Below, one piece after another: positions 1 through 10,458 of a stretch of DNA of 64,000 nt (its first letter is position 1; each line of letters opens with the position of its first letter). The notes under the pieces were generated by a model that did not search any database, was not told where the DNA came from, and was given only the letters and a program-made list of their open reading frames with translations. The DNA is taken from assembly GCA_032433595.1 (NCBI GenBank), contig JASWJB010000016.1:62001-126000 (forward strand), written 5' to 3'. The stretch comes from Conoideocrella luteorostrata. Taxonomy: Eukaryota; Ascomycota; Sordariomycetes; Hypocreales; Clavicipitaceae. Position numbers and translations under genes: made by a program.

Positions 1-1
1 G

Positions 2-796
2 ACGCTGAAGGTGCCCGGTACGCGACGACTCGTCAAGCAATTGTGCCAGATTACTCGAAGCCGCAAGGATGGGCTCACAGCTTGGATCAACATCGACTCA
101 GAACCCAAAGTCCCCGATTTCAAGGACAGTTGGGATCTCATCGTCAAATCCAAATGCGACAACATTGCCAGACTAGCAGCTTTGCCGCCATGGGATTGTG
201 AAATTGGGGATGATTATCTCATATCCAAGGAGCAGGAGCGAGAGAGATTATCGACGCCTCCATCCAAACTCGAAGTGCGCTTGGACGGGGGACCAAAGCA
301 GAAAGAAGATATCCAGTCGATCCCTACTCCACGTGCGAGCCCGCCACCACCTGCGAGAAAACCGCTTCCCGGGTCAAAGCAGACCACCATCTCTTTCGGA
401 GACCAGAAACCCAAACCTACCAAGTCTGGAAAGATTGCCAAACGTCCCAGCAAGAAACCTGGACAACCCACCAAAGCGCAACCTCCTGCCAATCCGCTCA
501 TCCAAACCTTCAAGGCGTCCAAAAATGTACCAATTCCCAATGCTGGGAAGAAGCTTGGAACTCGCTCACCACTCCCGGATCGCCAGCCATTCAAAGAAGA
601 ACCAAACGTGGTTACATCTTTGCCGTCACCTTGCCCAGACCATAAAGCTACGGACGTAATTAATGTTGTATACGTCGGGCCCAAATCACCTAAGCCTCCA
701 ACGACTCCTACCATGACAGAGCACGGGCAACGCGAAACCATCTCACCAAAGTCCATCCCAAAAAATATGCATAACTTAATTGATGTAGCTCAATAA
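2..796 (+). CDS. C-terminal end of an unidentified protein (5' end outside window)
   Basis: The reading frame is open from the first bases of the window to a TAA at 794-796, so this is the 3' part of a gene whose start lies upstream. About the first 70 residues look folded, with a basic start (TRRLVKQLCQITRSRKDG) and a Trp-containing stretch (KVPDFKDSWDLIVKSKCDN). The rest is Pro/Lys/Ser-rich and probably disordered. It carries QTTISF near residue 125, which resembles a PCNA-interacting peptide but lacks the usual paired aromatics. A nuclear DNA-metabolism protein would fit this layout, but I do not recognise the family and do not assign a function. An antisense frame at 214-756 is a shadow of this one. 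Confidence 0.6.
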   Translation, partial: TLKVPGTRRLVKQLCQITRSRKDGLTAWINIDSEPKVPDFKDSWDLIVKSKCDNIARLAALPPWDCEIGDDYLISKEQERERLSTPPSKLEVRLDGGPKQKEDIQSIPTPRASPPPPARKPLPGSKQTTISFGDQKPKPTKSGKIAKRPSKKPGQPTKAQPPANPLIQTFKASKNVPIPNAGKKLGTRSPLPDRQPFKEEPNVVTSLPSPCPDHKATDVINVVYVGPKSPKPPTTPTMTEHGQRETISPKSIPKNMHNLIDVAQ

Positions 797-2212
797 ATAC
801 CTACATAGGCGAACGGTGGTACTACTTAAAATCATTCTTATGAAACTCGGCGTTGGCGGAAGCATTTTGCTCCGTACAGGTATCAATATCACATGAGGAG
901 GGATATGTCCCTCGTGGGCGTTCAGGTGTCTTTCGGGATGGAACTCGTTACATATATGATGAGCAGTCATGCCGCTTCTGTGTATATTTATTTTCACGGC
1001 TGACTAGGGGCGGATTTTGCTGTACACACGTAGCGCGCCTCATGCGGCCAATCAGATGAAATCTTTATCAGTCTCTTTTGACGCTCAATGTTCGGTATAT
1101 GATGACTGTACGTGGCAAACAGTGAAATACATGTCAAGTGCCGAGATGAACAACAGGCCATTCAACATACATTTGCCTGCGATTTAAATAATGTGAAATA
1201 TTGGCGGCGGGCCTGTTTAAGAAAGGCGTAACTTTCCGATTTCGTAACATTCATGTGCCAGTCTATATTTACACTTGTACAGCGATAGAATAAATCTACA
1301 AGATTTTAGAAGAACTATAGCCTGGAGAGTGTATTCTTGAAGATAATCTGACGGACATGACAATTATTCGGCCCACGAAGCTACACTGCTATGGGACAAC
1401 CCATCCTAAAGATATCCAACTGGGAGTACTACATGACTGCTGACCACTCTCATGCGCCAACGAACCCTCCATTGAGTAACATCACATAATGTAATCGAAC
1501 TGTTTGTTCAATGTCCTCGGCAGGGCATGGCGGGCATCTAATTCGTTATAGTTGCGTATTGAGACCAGTCCACGAGTGACGGAAAAAAGAACATAAATTA
1601 ATTGCATTATTTGGTGCAGATGCTGCTTCCTCTGAGTGGGGCTTTTCCAATGGGATATGACTAAGTAACGAGCCTGGATATTCTTTACCGAATATTCACG
1701 CTCTGGGAAAATATTGAGGGTTAGGCAGCAAGGCAGTTCACTCCGAGCTGGCTTTCCACAGGATGGAACCTCTACATCCCAGCAAGTTCGACTCCAAGCT
1801 TCAGAATGAATGCTTGATTGGGGGTTCAACGTTCAACCATCCTGCAGGTGTAGGGTGGGGCTTTTCCTGCTTACGGCGCTTCCAGCCGCATTGTCTCTAC
1901 AATACGGAGTACCGAGTACTGAAAGTCATGGCCAATAGTATGGTCCAAAATGGTGGGTGTCTATTCCATGTTCTCACTATGGGGCTCCGCCCCGCCATTG
2001 TTGATCTAAGCTAGTACAAGTCCCATTCCATCACGTGAGTCCATTCTCCCACTGAACAGTACCCGATCGAGCGAGGCCAATGCATCATACGCATAAAAAT
2101 ATGTGCCTTGGCTACGGAACTGGCGTTGAAATTTTTCGGGACGTCTTTGTCACATGTACTGGCTACAAAAGGTACTGCAACCTGATGATGAGATTAGTCA
2201 CACCACACGGAG
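797..2212. other. Intergenic region without recognisable gene
   Basis: Only short open frames occur here, none longer than about 115 codons and none resembling a known family. One exact TACGGAGTA motif lies at 1903-1911. I see no RNA gene. Confidence 0.5.
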
Positions 2213-3753
2213 ATGCCGACACAAATAGCCCACGCTGATCAAACCGTTAACTTTGATCCAAGCGACTACACGGCTGCCTGGATTACACCCCTTGAAATTG
2301 AGGCCAGGGCTGCCCTGCAATTGCTGGACGAGTAACACTGCGGCTGGTTCCTTGTTAGTCGTGGCGACAAACTATGTGTTTCACGCAGTTGTCATGGGTG
2401 GCTATAACATTATCACAGCAACTCTACCGGCGAGTTGGGAGTATGGGACGGGCTCTGCGGCCGCACATGCAAGCCGGGTGAAGAACTTCTTCCCTAATGT
2501 CAGGTATGGATTAGTCGTCGGCGTGGCAGCGGGACTACCTGATCTGTCTTGAGTTCCAACGCGTGATATTCGACTTTGGTGATGTGCTCCTTGGCCTGCC
2601 TAATGGCGATAGCGTAGAGCTGGTTGCGTATAATCTTAGCAAGCAAGAACAAGATGAGTGTTTACCGCTCTGATCTGGTTATAGTCTCGCCGCAACTGAA
2701 CCGATTGTACGAGCAGCCATATATAGGCAGCGTTAAACTTAAGCCACTGAAGGACACGGAAAGTTTCTTACTATACTTCAATAACAATATGTAATTGTGA
2801 GCATACAACTGGCTTGTTTACCAACCCAGGGCAAGATCACGATATTTTATGCTTGACACGGGATAACGGGCAAGAGGAAGTCGTTGATTGTATTGACCGA
2901 CCAACCAATAAACGTACTCGAGTGTGGTGCAGCCGATTGTATTGGCATACGTTGCAGCTACTTGTTTCTGGTTTGCTGGGGGGATAGCAATATATTTGAT
3001 ATGTATAGTCTTGTATATATAGCGACACGAGGAGAGGTAGAGAAGTAATTACAGATGCAGGAGGTGATAAGTAATGTAATATACTGTCTTGCAAGGATCC
3101 TCTGGTTAAACTCTTATGCTAGCCATAATTCGAGAAGAGATTATTCGTCATATGTAACGCGGCTTCTACACCACGGTGATAAGCCTCTAACAGATGATGC
3201 ATGTTATCTGTTTGGGAAAGTTAGAGACTGCTTCTATAAAGATAGGCGATTCAAAGACGCAGCCAAGTGCTACAAGGAGGCGTGTCGGTGGAGACAGTGC
3301 CGTCTTTCTGAGAATGACCATAATTGACTAGTATCAGAACACGGCCTCGCATGCGCACACCCTAACGACCGGCGCGTCACGGATGCGATTAAGATGCTCG
3401 AGTATGTGGCGGTAGTTCGGAAGGAAATACTAGTCGAGAAGAACTATAGTTAGCTAATATCAAACTAGACACTTGCAAGCGCATACCTTAACGACAGGCG
3501 CACTAAGGATGTGATTGAGATACTCGAGCACGTAGTAGCAGTAGAGAAGGACTATAATCGACTAGCTTAAGAACACGAACTGACGAGAGCATAGCTTTCC
3601 GGCGGGCGCATTAAGGATGCAATTACAGTGCTCGAGCATGTCGTAGCAGTCGAGAGCGAGATACTTGCTGACGATGATCCGAGCAGACTCTTGTCCCTCG
3701 ATCTACTGACTAACGCATGTGGAAGACTACAAGTCACGAAGGAGAACATGTAG
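2213..3753 (+). pseudogene. Decayed NLR-like gene: nucleoside-phosphorylase-type N-domain plus TPR repeats
   Basis: The 5' part matches the PNP_UDP_1 domain that opens many fungal NLR-like proteins, but it is spread over three frames. MPTQIAHADQTVNFDPSDYT begins at 2213 and stops near 2335. The core with ITATLPASWEYGTGSAAA and NVRYGLVVGVAAGLP lies at 2352-2552. FDFGDVLLGLPNGDSVELVA starts at 2563, and NPGQDHDILC at about 2820. From about 3150 to 3753 a single frame encodes TPR units of about 42 residues (key pattern DAxxxLExVVAVxxxIL), interrupted by in-frame stops; the middle unit has lost about five codons. The central nucleotide-binding (NB-ARC/NACHT) part expected between the two ends is missing. 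In living relatives such proteins are thought to act in non-self recognition. This copy cannot be functional. Family assignment is from memory of the motifs. Confidence 0.8.
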
Positions 3754-5021
3754 AATATGTCCTACCATTGTGATTTTGAGCAGCATTTTTAAGCGTTCAC
3801 TAGCTTTTAGCCACGCAATATTGGCACGTCGTAACCTACGTTCCGTCATGAATGGCATGGAGAGTATACAGGTCTCGCCAGTTTCGTCAGCCTCAGGCTT
3901 GACCCAGTGTGCTGTCATCATCAGCTTTGCGTATAAGACTGTTGAACTTCCATTGGGGATGCTCCCAATTTGTGTAATTATTGGCATAGTCTAAGGACCA
4001 TGCCAGCTTCGGACTTGACGATCTGCACTATTATCTTTGGCATCACTTCGAACCACTCTTTGAGTTGGAGGACGTCCATATTAGTGTGAAACGACGTTAT
4101 CAGAGCTCCCACTATGAGGATGATGTTTCCTATCTTTGAAAGGTGGCATGCAGCCCACTCAGCTTTTTGCTGGTTCCTCTGAGCTTTCTAGGATTCTGTG
4201 GCCCGGACGGCTTTCCAGTACGTCATCATTGGCATTGCCTGCCACGAACTTTTGAGGCGAGACCTTGGTGATGGAGCACAATATTTCGGAGGGAGCTCTG
4301 GTATTGAATGAAGATAAGGTGAAGTTTGGAGTGGATGTGTTAGGTGATTTGAGTAGAAGGCAGCATGGCCAAATGCATGGCTGGTGCAAACTCTTCCTCT
4401 CCAGACATAGTGCCTCTCGCCACGAAGCCCATAGCGTTAGGCATGACGCGGAAACCCTTATTAAAGATGGAAGGCTCATTCATTTGAGGTTGTCGACGTC
4501 GGTAACTGACTAGACGTGCTAGTTCTCTCATCTGTGTAGCCGAATCGCGGATATGTGTCAGGGCTATTATTTGGAGAGCTGTCCATATAGCGATCAAGTA
4601 TTCTTTATCTTCACGGCTGCAAAATCACGCAGTATATCAGCGATTTGGATGTATAAATTGTCGGCAGCAGGCAGAGCGCCGGTCAGCAAAAATGGCCGAC
4701 TTCGACTGCCAACTAGTTCTCGTTCGCAAGCTACACAATTCTCTTCGACATGCTCGCCAGGGCATGTGCACTCTGGTCCCGAGAACACAAGTACCCGAAT
4801 AATCTCCTGAGTACTTACAATACTTTACGTAGATAAGTAGTTTACATAGAGCACTCAAGCACATACATGGCTGCTGTTACCTGTATGTGTCGTGCACCGT
4901 TGTGTTTGGTGAGCAACTTTGCCAATTTTGTATGGGCACAGGAACTCTCTCTAGGTTCCCACACTGACAGTGCTCAACTATCCAGCCGGACATCTATTGC
5001 TCTGAGCGACCTAGAAGCGAA
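3754..5021. other. Intergenic region with unassigned ORF fragments
   Basis: The minus strand carries several overlapping short frames (3727-3987, 4159-4479, 4340-4597, 4594-4788). Some look protein-like, for example one with CPGEHVEENCVACERE at 4594-4788. They may be another decayed gene, but I cannot name a family or join the frames. Confidence 0.35.
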
Positions 5022-5400
5022 ATGGCCGCAGATCAGCCTGCCATGCAGTCCATCGCCATTATTGGGGCTGGACCCAGTTGGTGTCGCACCAGAAAAGTAA
5101 GAAGCCCCGAACAAAGCGCCGCGGCGATTGCAACAGGCTGAGGTGTAGGCTCTGCTTCTTAGAATCATAGAGTTTGGTTCGAGACGCGAAGCCATCACTT
5201 CCACAAACGGTCGTGACGAAACGGAGGCAGACCGCGCCATCTTCTGTACTGGGTACGATGATAACTGCCCATTCCTATCGCCCTTCTCTCGCCTTTACCG
5301 GGCTTCGACAAAGACAATGTCCTCGGCAATATCAGAACATATCGGCTCCGACGCTGGCCCATTATCATGCTCCTCTTGCGTGCCGTTGAATTTCCCTCAG
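5022..5400 (+). pseudogene. Fragment of a flavin-dependent (FMO-like) monooxygenase
   Basis: An ATG at 5022 begins MAADQPAMQSIAIIGAGPS, the start of an FAD-binding Rossmann fold (GxGxxG). The reading then needs a one-base shift near 5070 to continue as GVAPEK, and ends at a TAA. Further on, in another frame, lies a segment with AIFCTGYDDNCPFLSP at about 5225-5275. This is the FxTGY-type motif of flavin monooxygenases, normally several hundred residues after the N-terminus. Next to it, in yet another frame, is YRPSLAFTGL, like the C-terminal part of the same family. The copy has therefore lost most of its middle and is shifted at least twice. A non-functional relic is the only reading I can support. 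Confidence 0.65.
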
Positions 5401-6144
5401 CGGAAACTCACCATGTGTTGTGCAGGCTCCTAACGCGACTGTTCCCGGCATTATTATCAAGAGAAGGCTGACAACCACGACTTGATCGGCCATGGCAGGC
5501 TTTGGCCAAGAAACGCACCATGAGGGCGGTAGGTACTCCGCAGTTCATGGGTAATCAGTAACTACGGAGTGCTCCGGAACCAGCTTTCAATCGTCGCGTT
5601 TCAGATTTAGTGCCGCTAGCTTCAACGCGGACAACGTGGACAGTGCGGGAAGGCCCGTCCTGCCACATTTGGATGCTCTTGCATAAAACTAATATCCAAC
5701 CAACTAGCGTCATTCCCTGCGCAGGCCCATTATGTCGACCACGAGGACTGGTCGGGACAAACTCCCCTGGATCTTCTGCGCAGCTGGGGCCCGGCTGAGG
5801 CTCCTGATGGCTTGTCCGCCGGGTCATAAGTCGGCCAAGACGTGATGGGAAGCCCTCACCAATTTCTCTTCTTCTCACAGCGCGGCGGATTTGGCTCTAG
5901 CGTGCGTGTCTGCTTCATGCTACGGGAGGCTGTAACGGAATATGTGCCAAAACCCTGTATGGTTCTTTTCTAAGCCACTTACATACATAGAAAATTAGTT
6001 CTGGTCGCGCTATTGGGCTGCATATAGGCTAGAGTGGACAAGTGCAACAAGGCCATAGTAGGTAATACTAATACTACTAGTATATGGACTGTGTAATATC
6101 TGACTCGCGATACCATCCTCGCAGTCCCCACGGGTCACAGCGAC
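5401..6144. other. Intergenic region without recognisable gene
   Basis: A 107-codon minus-strand frame at 5555-5878 has no family I know. Near-matches to the TACGGAGTA motif occur at about 5532-5570. Nothing else is visible. Confidence 0.4.
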
Positions 6145-6817
6145 TCAGCATGGTTTGCACGCCGACTCAGGGCAGTAGCCGTGATTGCACGAGTAGCTAC
6201 ACAGCCCTTTATAGCCCTCGCCCTCCCCGGGCAATGGACATCCATTCCAACCAGTTTCGGGAGGAGGCTTTACCTGCTCTCCATATGAAGTGCATTTACA
6301 GGGTCCTGGAGGGCAATAGCCATAATGACATGCAAAACTACACAAGCCGCTGTAGTTGCGAGTCTCTCCATCCTCATTGGTGCCACTGGTGCACACAGCT
6401 TTTACGAAGAACAGACAAAACGTATCAGCATGTGTTGAAGCTTGGTCCGTTCACAAGGTGGTACTTACTGCTGCTTCCAGTCGGACCAGCCACCACGGTT
6501 GATGACGCTGGGCTCGGATTATCTCGTTTGCGCGTTCCTACCACGCTTCCGACTATCACGCCAATGATGACCAACACGAGCAGGGCTAGCAAGCAGCACA
6601 GCCTTCGACGTCTTGGATCGTACCAGAGTGAGGGTCTTGTGGCTTTGGTCGATGTTGCTGCAACCTGCTTCTCCCCTGACCCGCCAAGGTCATCCTTGAT
6701 TAGATCAGAGCCTCCCACAGCCTCCTTCTCACGCCCGGAGTGGTCGAGAGGTTGATGTGGTGAGACTTCGAGGCCGCCAATTTCTGCATCAGCGCCCGGT
6801 GTGGAGTGAGAGAGCAT
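6145..6817 (-). CDS. Small single-pass membrane protein with Cys-rich tail
   Basis: Two exons, complement(6145..6398, 6469..6817), give 200 aa. The 70-nt intron has GTAAGT and AG ends and a GCTGAT branch-like site, and joins the frame exactly (S-T-V-C). An upstream TTG is open in frame, but the first ATG is at 6817. Residues 1-70 are polar. RRRR is followed by a hydrophobic segment at about 73-94 (LCCLLALLVLVIIGVIVGSV), then a Ser/Thr-rich stalk. The tail has two Cys repeats: GLCSFACHYGYCPPGPC and GLCSYSCNHGYCPESAC. With no signal peptide and positive charges before the membrane segment, a type II anchor with the Cys repeats outside is likely. Similar Cys repeats sit beside cell-wall-active modules such as GH71 alpha-1,3-glucanases in ascomycetes (from memory). 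No catalytic domain is present here, and the protein ends right after the second repeat. Confidence 0.7.
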
Positions 6818-8010
6818 TTGAGGTGAATCTGTATCACACAATTAATTGATAAGCCTGCAGCAGTGTTTTTCGATTCTTGAATATGTCCTACTATTTAAGC
6901 ATAAAACGTTCCGAGACAGAACGGTTTCTGTAGGATTGCCGCCAAAGGACGTGGAAATCCTGTTTTCTTCTTCTTCTTTCGATCTCCGTAAAACAGCCAA
7001 GGGGTGTCGGATTATGTGGCCTCTGGGCCTGAGACAGGAATCTGGGACAAGGAACCCGTTCTACTTCTTCCAACAGAGGGGGTTTATTGTGTTATTGTGT
7101 ACAAATGGAGTCTTGGTATCTTATATGTTCTATAGAGCACCTAACCCATCACACCTTTCGTGTGCGACTCGAAGCTGGGGCAGTTCAGATAAGTTGAAAG
7201 TTGCGGTCAAAGTCCGACCAAACTGTCTGGACTTTCGAATCACGCCGTTGAATCACATCTCGCAGCCAACCACAGCGTTTTGTAGTGTTTCATTCATGCA
7301 GACCTCCAGGCCTACTGAATGCTGTGTAACTGGAATGGCTGCAACTATTGAAGCACGACGGGGAAATATCCACCAATTGAATATAAGTTATGTGAAGGAC
7401 TGTGGGTATCTACACGTCTACCAGCGACTTCTCCGGACTTAATTCATGTACATCACTGGAATACTGGCTATTAGTGTGTCTTCAATCTAATCTCTGGTCC
7501 GGTCACGTATTCAGCATCAGTCGTCGATATAATATCCTCTTGGCCTTGGACAGCTATGGGATTCCAACGTGAGGCTGAGAAATACTGCTGCTTTCTATGC
7601 TCCTGTAAGTGATCGGCTTGAACTGGTAAAGTGTGGCAGCAGAGCCGGGCGTCAAACTAAAGGTTGGGTCGTGGCTTCCAACCTCACGATCCCAATTCAT
7701 CTGCGGAGTACGGAGTAACTACCATCTGGATGGAGTGAACAGGGGTTGTTGCTGCGAGATAACAGCGATCCCTGTCCCGCCCATGCCCCATGGGGAGATT
7801 CTTGACAACTGACAAGCGATCAGGAGGAACTAAACACGCAGTCCTACGTACTCTGTCGCGATGTTCGATCATGCAGTAGCTATTCCGTAGTGTTCAGTCA
7901 GAAATGAAATAGCTGCAATGCCTTTCAAGAGGATCACGAGGGATGTCCCCTGACTGATTGAGACCCCGACTGATCAAGACCGTGATTGATTGACGATACT
8001 TTTAATCCAC

Positions 8011-8070
8011 GATGGTCTTGATTGACGATGGCCTTGATTGACGATGGCCTTGATTGACAAGGGCCTTCAT
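8011..8070. repeat. 16-bp tandem repeat, about 3.7 copies
   Basis: The unit GATGGYCTTGATTGAC occurs at 8011-8026, 8027-8042 and 8043-8058, followed by a partial, diverged copy to about 8070. The first copy differs by one T/C change. Looser GATTGA-containing copies lie just upstream at about 7955-8000, which suggests an older and longer array. Confidence 0.85.
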
Positions 8071-10113
8071 ATTTGGTATAAAGTCTCCAGAGTATAGTCC
8101 CTGGCGACATATACGGCAAGGTACTCACTACTACATGATTTAAAAATCGATGCTGCGCCTTTAGCTATTCGGCGACTATGCAGTAATCCTTTGATACCGG
8201 GCACCATCATCACACAAGTGACAACGAATAAATGCCGCCGTCCTGTCACACCACCCCGAAACCTCCCATCCCGGAAAATCGAGTTCCACGAGAGACAGTT
8301 GCAGGATGTTAAAGGTCCGAGTTGAGCTGACAATACAAATCACTCCCAACTGAGACACACATCCACCACCGAGATGGCGTGAGTGCTCTACACATTTGAT
8401 TAGAGTTGGGAATAGGCAATGTGCCCGCCCTAGTCAAAGCTGGGGTCGAAACCATTTCACCCGTGCCGCTCCCGCCCCCCAGCCGTGAGTTGTATATCGC
8501 CCAGGATCTGCGGAGTACAAGGGTCAACCTGTATTGCCTTCGTGTTAATATATTGCCTACAGTCGGCTAAAAGCACACATCCTGTGTCACATACGACTTG
8601 GAAACCTCATAGATATCTATATGACGACCGGGGATCATCGTACATTCTCACGAAGCCACTGTCAGGCTCATAAAACGAACGACCAATCGACCTAGTTCTT
8701 GATGGGCACTAATTCTTACCCATACTCAGACTAAGCATCGGCTGTTCCATTCGCTCCCGGATGGGTGGGCGGGCTGTCGAGGAAGAGGAGGAAGTTGCAA
8801 TATGCCGCCCGTGAAACGACATGCTTACTCCGTACATTCATCCCTATCCAATATTATGTGGTTATTCTGATAGTAGGCTGGTCCAATTGTCCGCATGGTT
8901 CTGAGATATGCAATCCTCCGATGTGATCTAGTGTGTCTTGCCACGAAGGATGTCCAGGGTTGATGGCTCGGTCCCGCTCATCGAGGTTATTATGCTTCAG
9001 CCCTGCTGAGACGCATAGCTCCGGCTCGCGCGCTCTACAGCAAGTGGCATGGTGGATTATCTGCAGTGATCAGCAACACTGCAACCCAACAAAGGTTCCT
9101 CGCGGCAGAGCACCTTGGCACATGCCACTCTCATCCTTCTAGACGCATTCATATCTTCATCGCTACACGGGTAATGACTCTTGACAGCCAGAGTATCAAT
9201 CACCAGCATGACCACGAGTATATAGAAGAGCAGAAGGGCGGGACAGCCGTGGATGATCAGCCCCTTCACGGCAACGACGGCTTCTCTCAATGGGCCGCTG
9301 GACTTCGCAACAGCTGACAGTTCACTGTCGGGAGTCGTTCTCGGCAGCCGGTGGCGTGATCAGTCCCAGTCAGGATCAGCATTTACAACTTCACAAATAG
9401 GCTCCGGTGCAGTGCGTAGTTTTCCACGTCACTAGGCAGCAACAAGGTAATGGGTGGGACAGGTTCGAAGAATGCCGTAGATTCCTGCAAGACGTTCAAC
9501 TACACGCCGACGTTGAGTTGTTCTAGCCTTGTACCAATGCAGAACAGGTGCAGAGAAAAGCTCACAGCCTTCGAACATGGAGCCAAGCAGGCATTGATTC
9601 GCTGATGGATCTTGCAAGGAATCTGCTACACGTATTCGGCGCAGAACCTGAACCCTATGGGCGTTCAATCCTTCGAACTTGGATGGCAATTGGGAGCAAG
9701 TGATGCCTTAGATGTACTAGTACTCCTGGCTAAAAGCATCCCGTGCACTGTAGTGTAGTGTCCAGGAACACTTCATGCAAAAGGATCCAAGGCAGTTGCT
9801 CTAGCCACGACCGGCAGTTCAGCACGGGGAGAAACTCGGTGCATGGCTTGGTGTGCTCGTAGCTGCAACACTTCTCAACTACTACTCCCTTTCCTTCATG
9901 CTGCCTTCAGTAGCTTGACGATCCGATCAACCACTCTCACGCAGCAGTTACGCCGAAGAAGAGTAGTGGCGTAACTAGCACCAGAGCACTGCATGTATTA
10001 TAATTGTTGGATTTTTTCGACTTTTTGTGTAATTGTAATTGTACGGAGAACGTTATATTGAAATGCAATGCTCCGTCCGGTACGGAGGAACGAACTCACA
10101 ACCTCAAGGTGTT

Positions 10114-10177
10114 GACAAATTAATCGAGACAGAGGCAGAGTGCTCTGGCGGGGCCTCAATGTCTCGATTAATCTGTC
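10114..10177. repeat. Long imperfect inverted repeat (hairpin)
   Basis: The arms 10114-10130 (GACAAATTAATCGAGAC) and 10161-10177 (GTCTCGATTAATCTGTC) pair at 16 of 17 positions. Inside them, GAGGC (10132-10136) pairs with GCCTC (10153-10157), and AGAGTGCTCT (10137-10146) is itself nearly palindromic. A small GGGG..CCCC hairpin follows at 10178-10191. It could be a MITE-like relic or a terminator-like structure; nothing in the sequence decides. Confidence 0.75.
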
Positions 10178-10272
10178 GGGGGCTTGACCCCTATCAGCGT
10201 TCAGTCCCAGACACGGGAGCTAATTCAAAGCTTGTCGATAAAAAAGTGGATCACACCCGCACTCAGCACTCA

Positions 10273-10341
10273 ACGCGTGAAATCATTAGTTAGTTAGTTG
10301 ATAGCTAACTACGGAGCACTTCCGTAGAGACGCGATCGCGT
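10273..10341. promoter_or_regulatory. ACGCG-type (MBF-like) sites upstream of MSH3
   Basis: An exact ACGCGT lies at 10273-10278, and a perfect palindrome ACGCGATCGCGT at 10330-10341 holds two back-to-back ACGCG cores. All lie within 186 bp of the MSH3 ATG. In yeasts ACGCGT is the MluI cell-cycle box bound by MBF, which drives G1/S genes. That it works so here is inference. Confidence 0.4.
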
Positions 10342-10458
10342 CCACACCTAACTTCAGCACAGCTCAGGGCCGTCATCTAGCTAAGAAGTCACTCCATTCT
10401 CCATACCAAGCAAAACAGCCAAGGCAGAGGCAGCCCCCAAGACCGCCATCATTAAGCA

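Larger units (their letters stand above)
6818..10458. other. Long intergenic region, no supported gene
   Basis: The longest plus-strand frame (6846-7442) opens with TTG and has no family resemblance. Frames at 9057-9290 (one hydrophobic stretch) and 9432-9689 on the minus strand are also unassigned. Exact TACGGAGTA or TACTCCGTA motifs lie at 7709-7717 and 8826-8834. The tandem repeat at 8011-8070 and the hairpin at 10114-10177 are listed separately. Confidence 0.5.

Noticed and set aside
214..756. 180-codon minus-strand ORF
   Set aside because: It is the antisense shadow of the open frame at 2-796 and has no family resemblance.
6846..7442. 198-codon plus-strand ORF beside the Cys-rich gene
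   Set aside because: It opens with TTG, the first ATG is far inside, and the composition looks non-coding.
10085..10120. tRNA-like B-box (GAGTTCGTTCC on the minus strand)
   Set aside because: The T-stem does not pair (GTGAG against CTCCG), and no A-box or acceptor stem can be found at the right distance.
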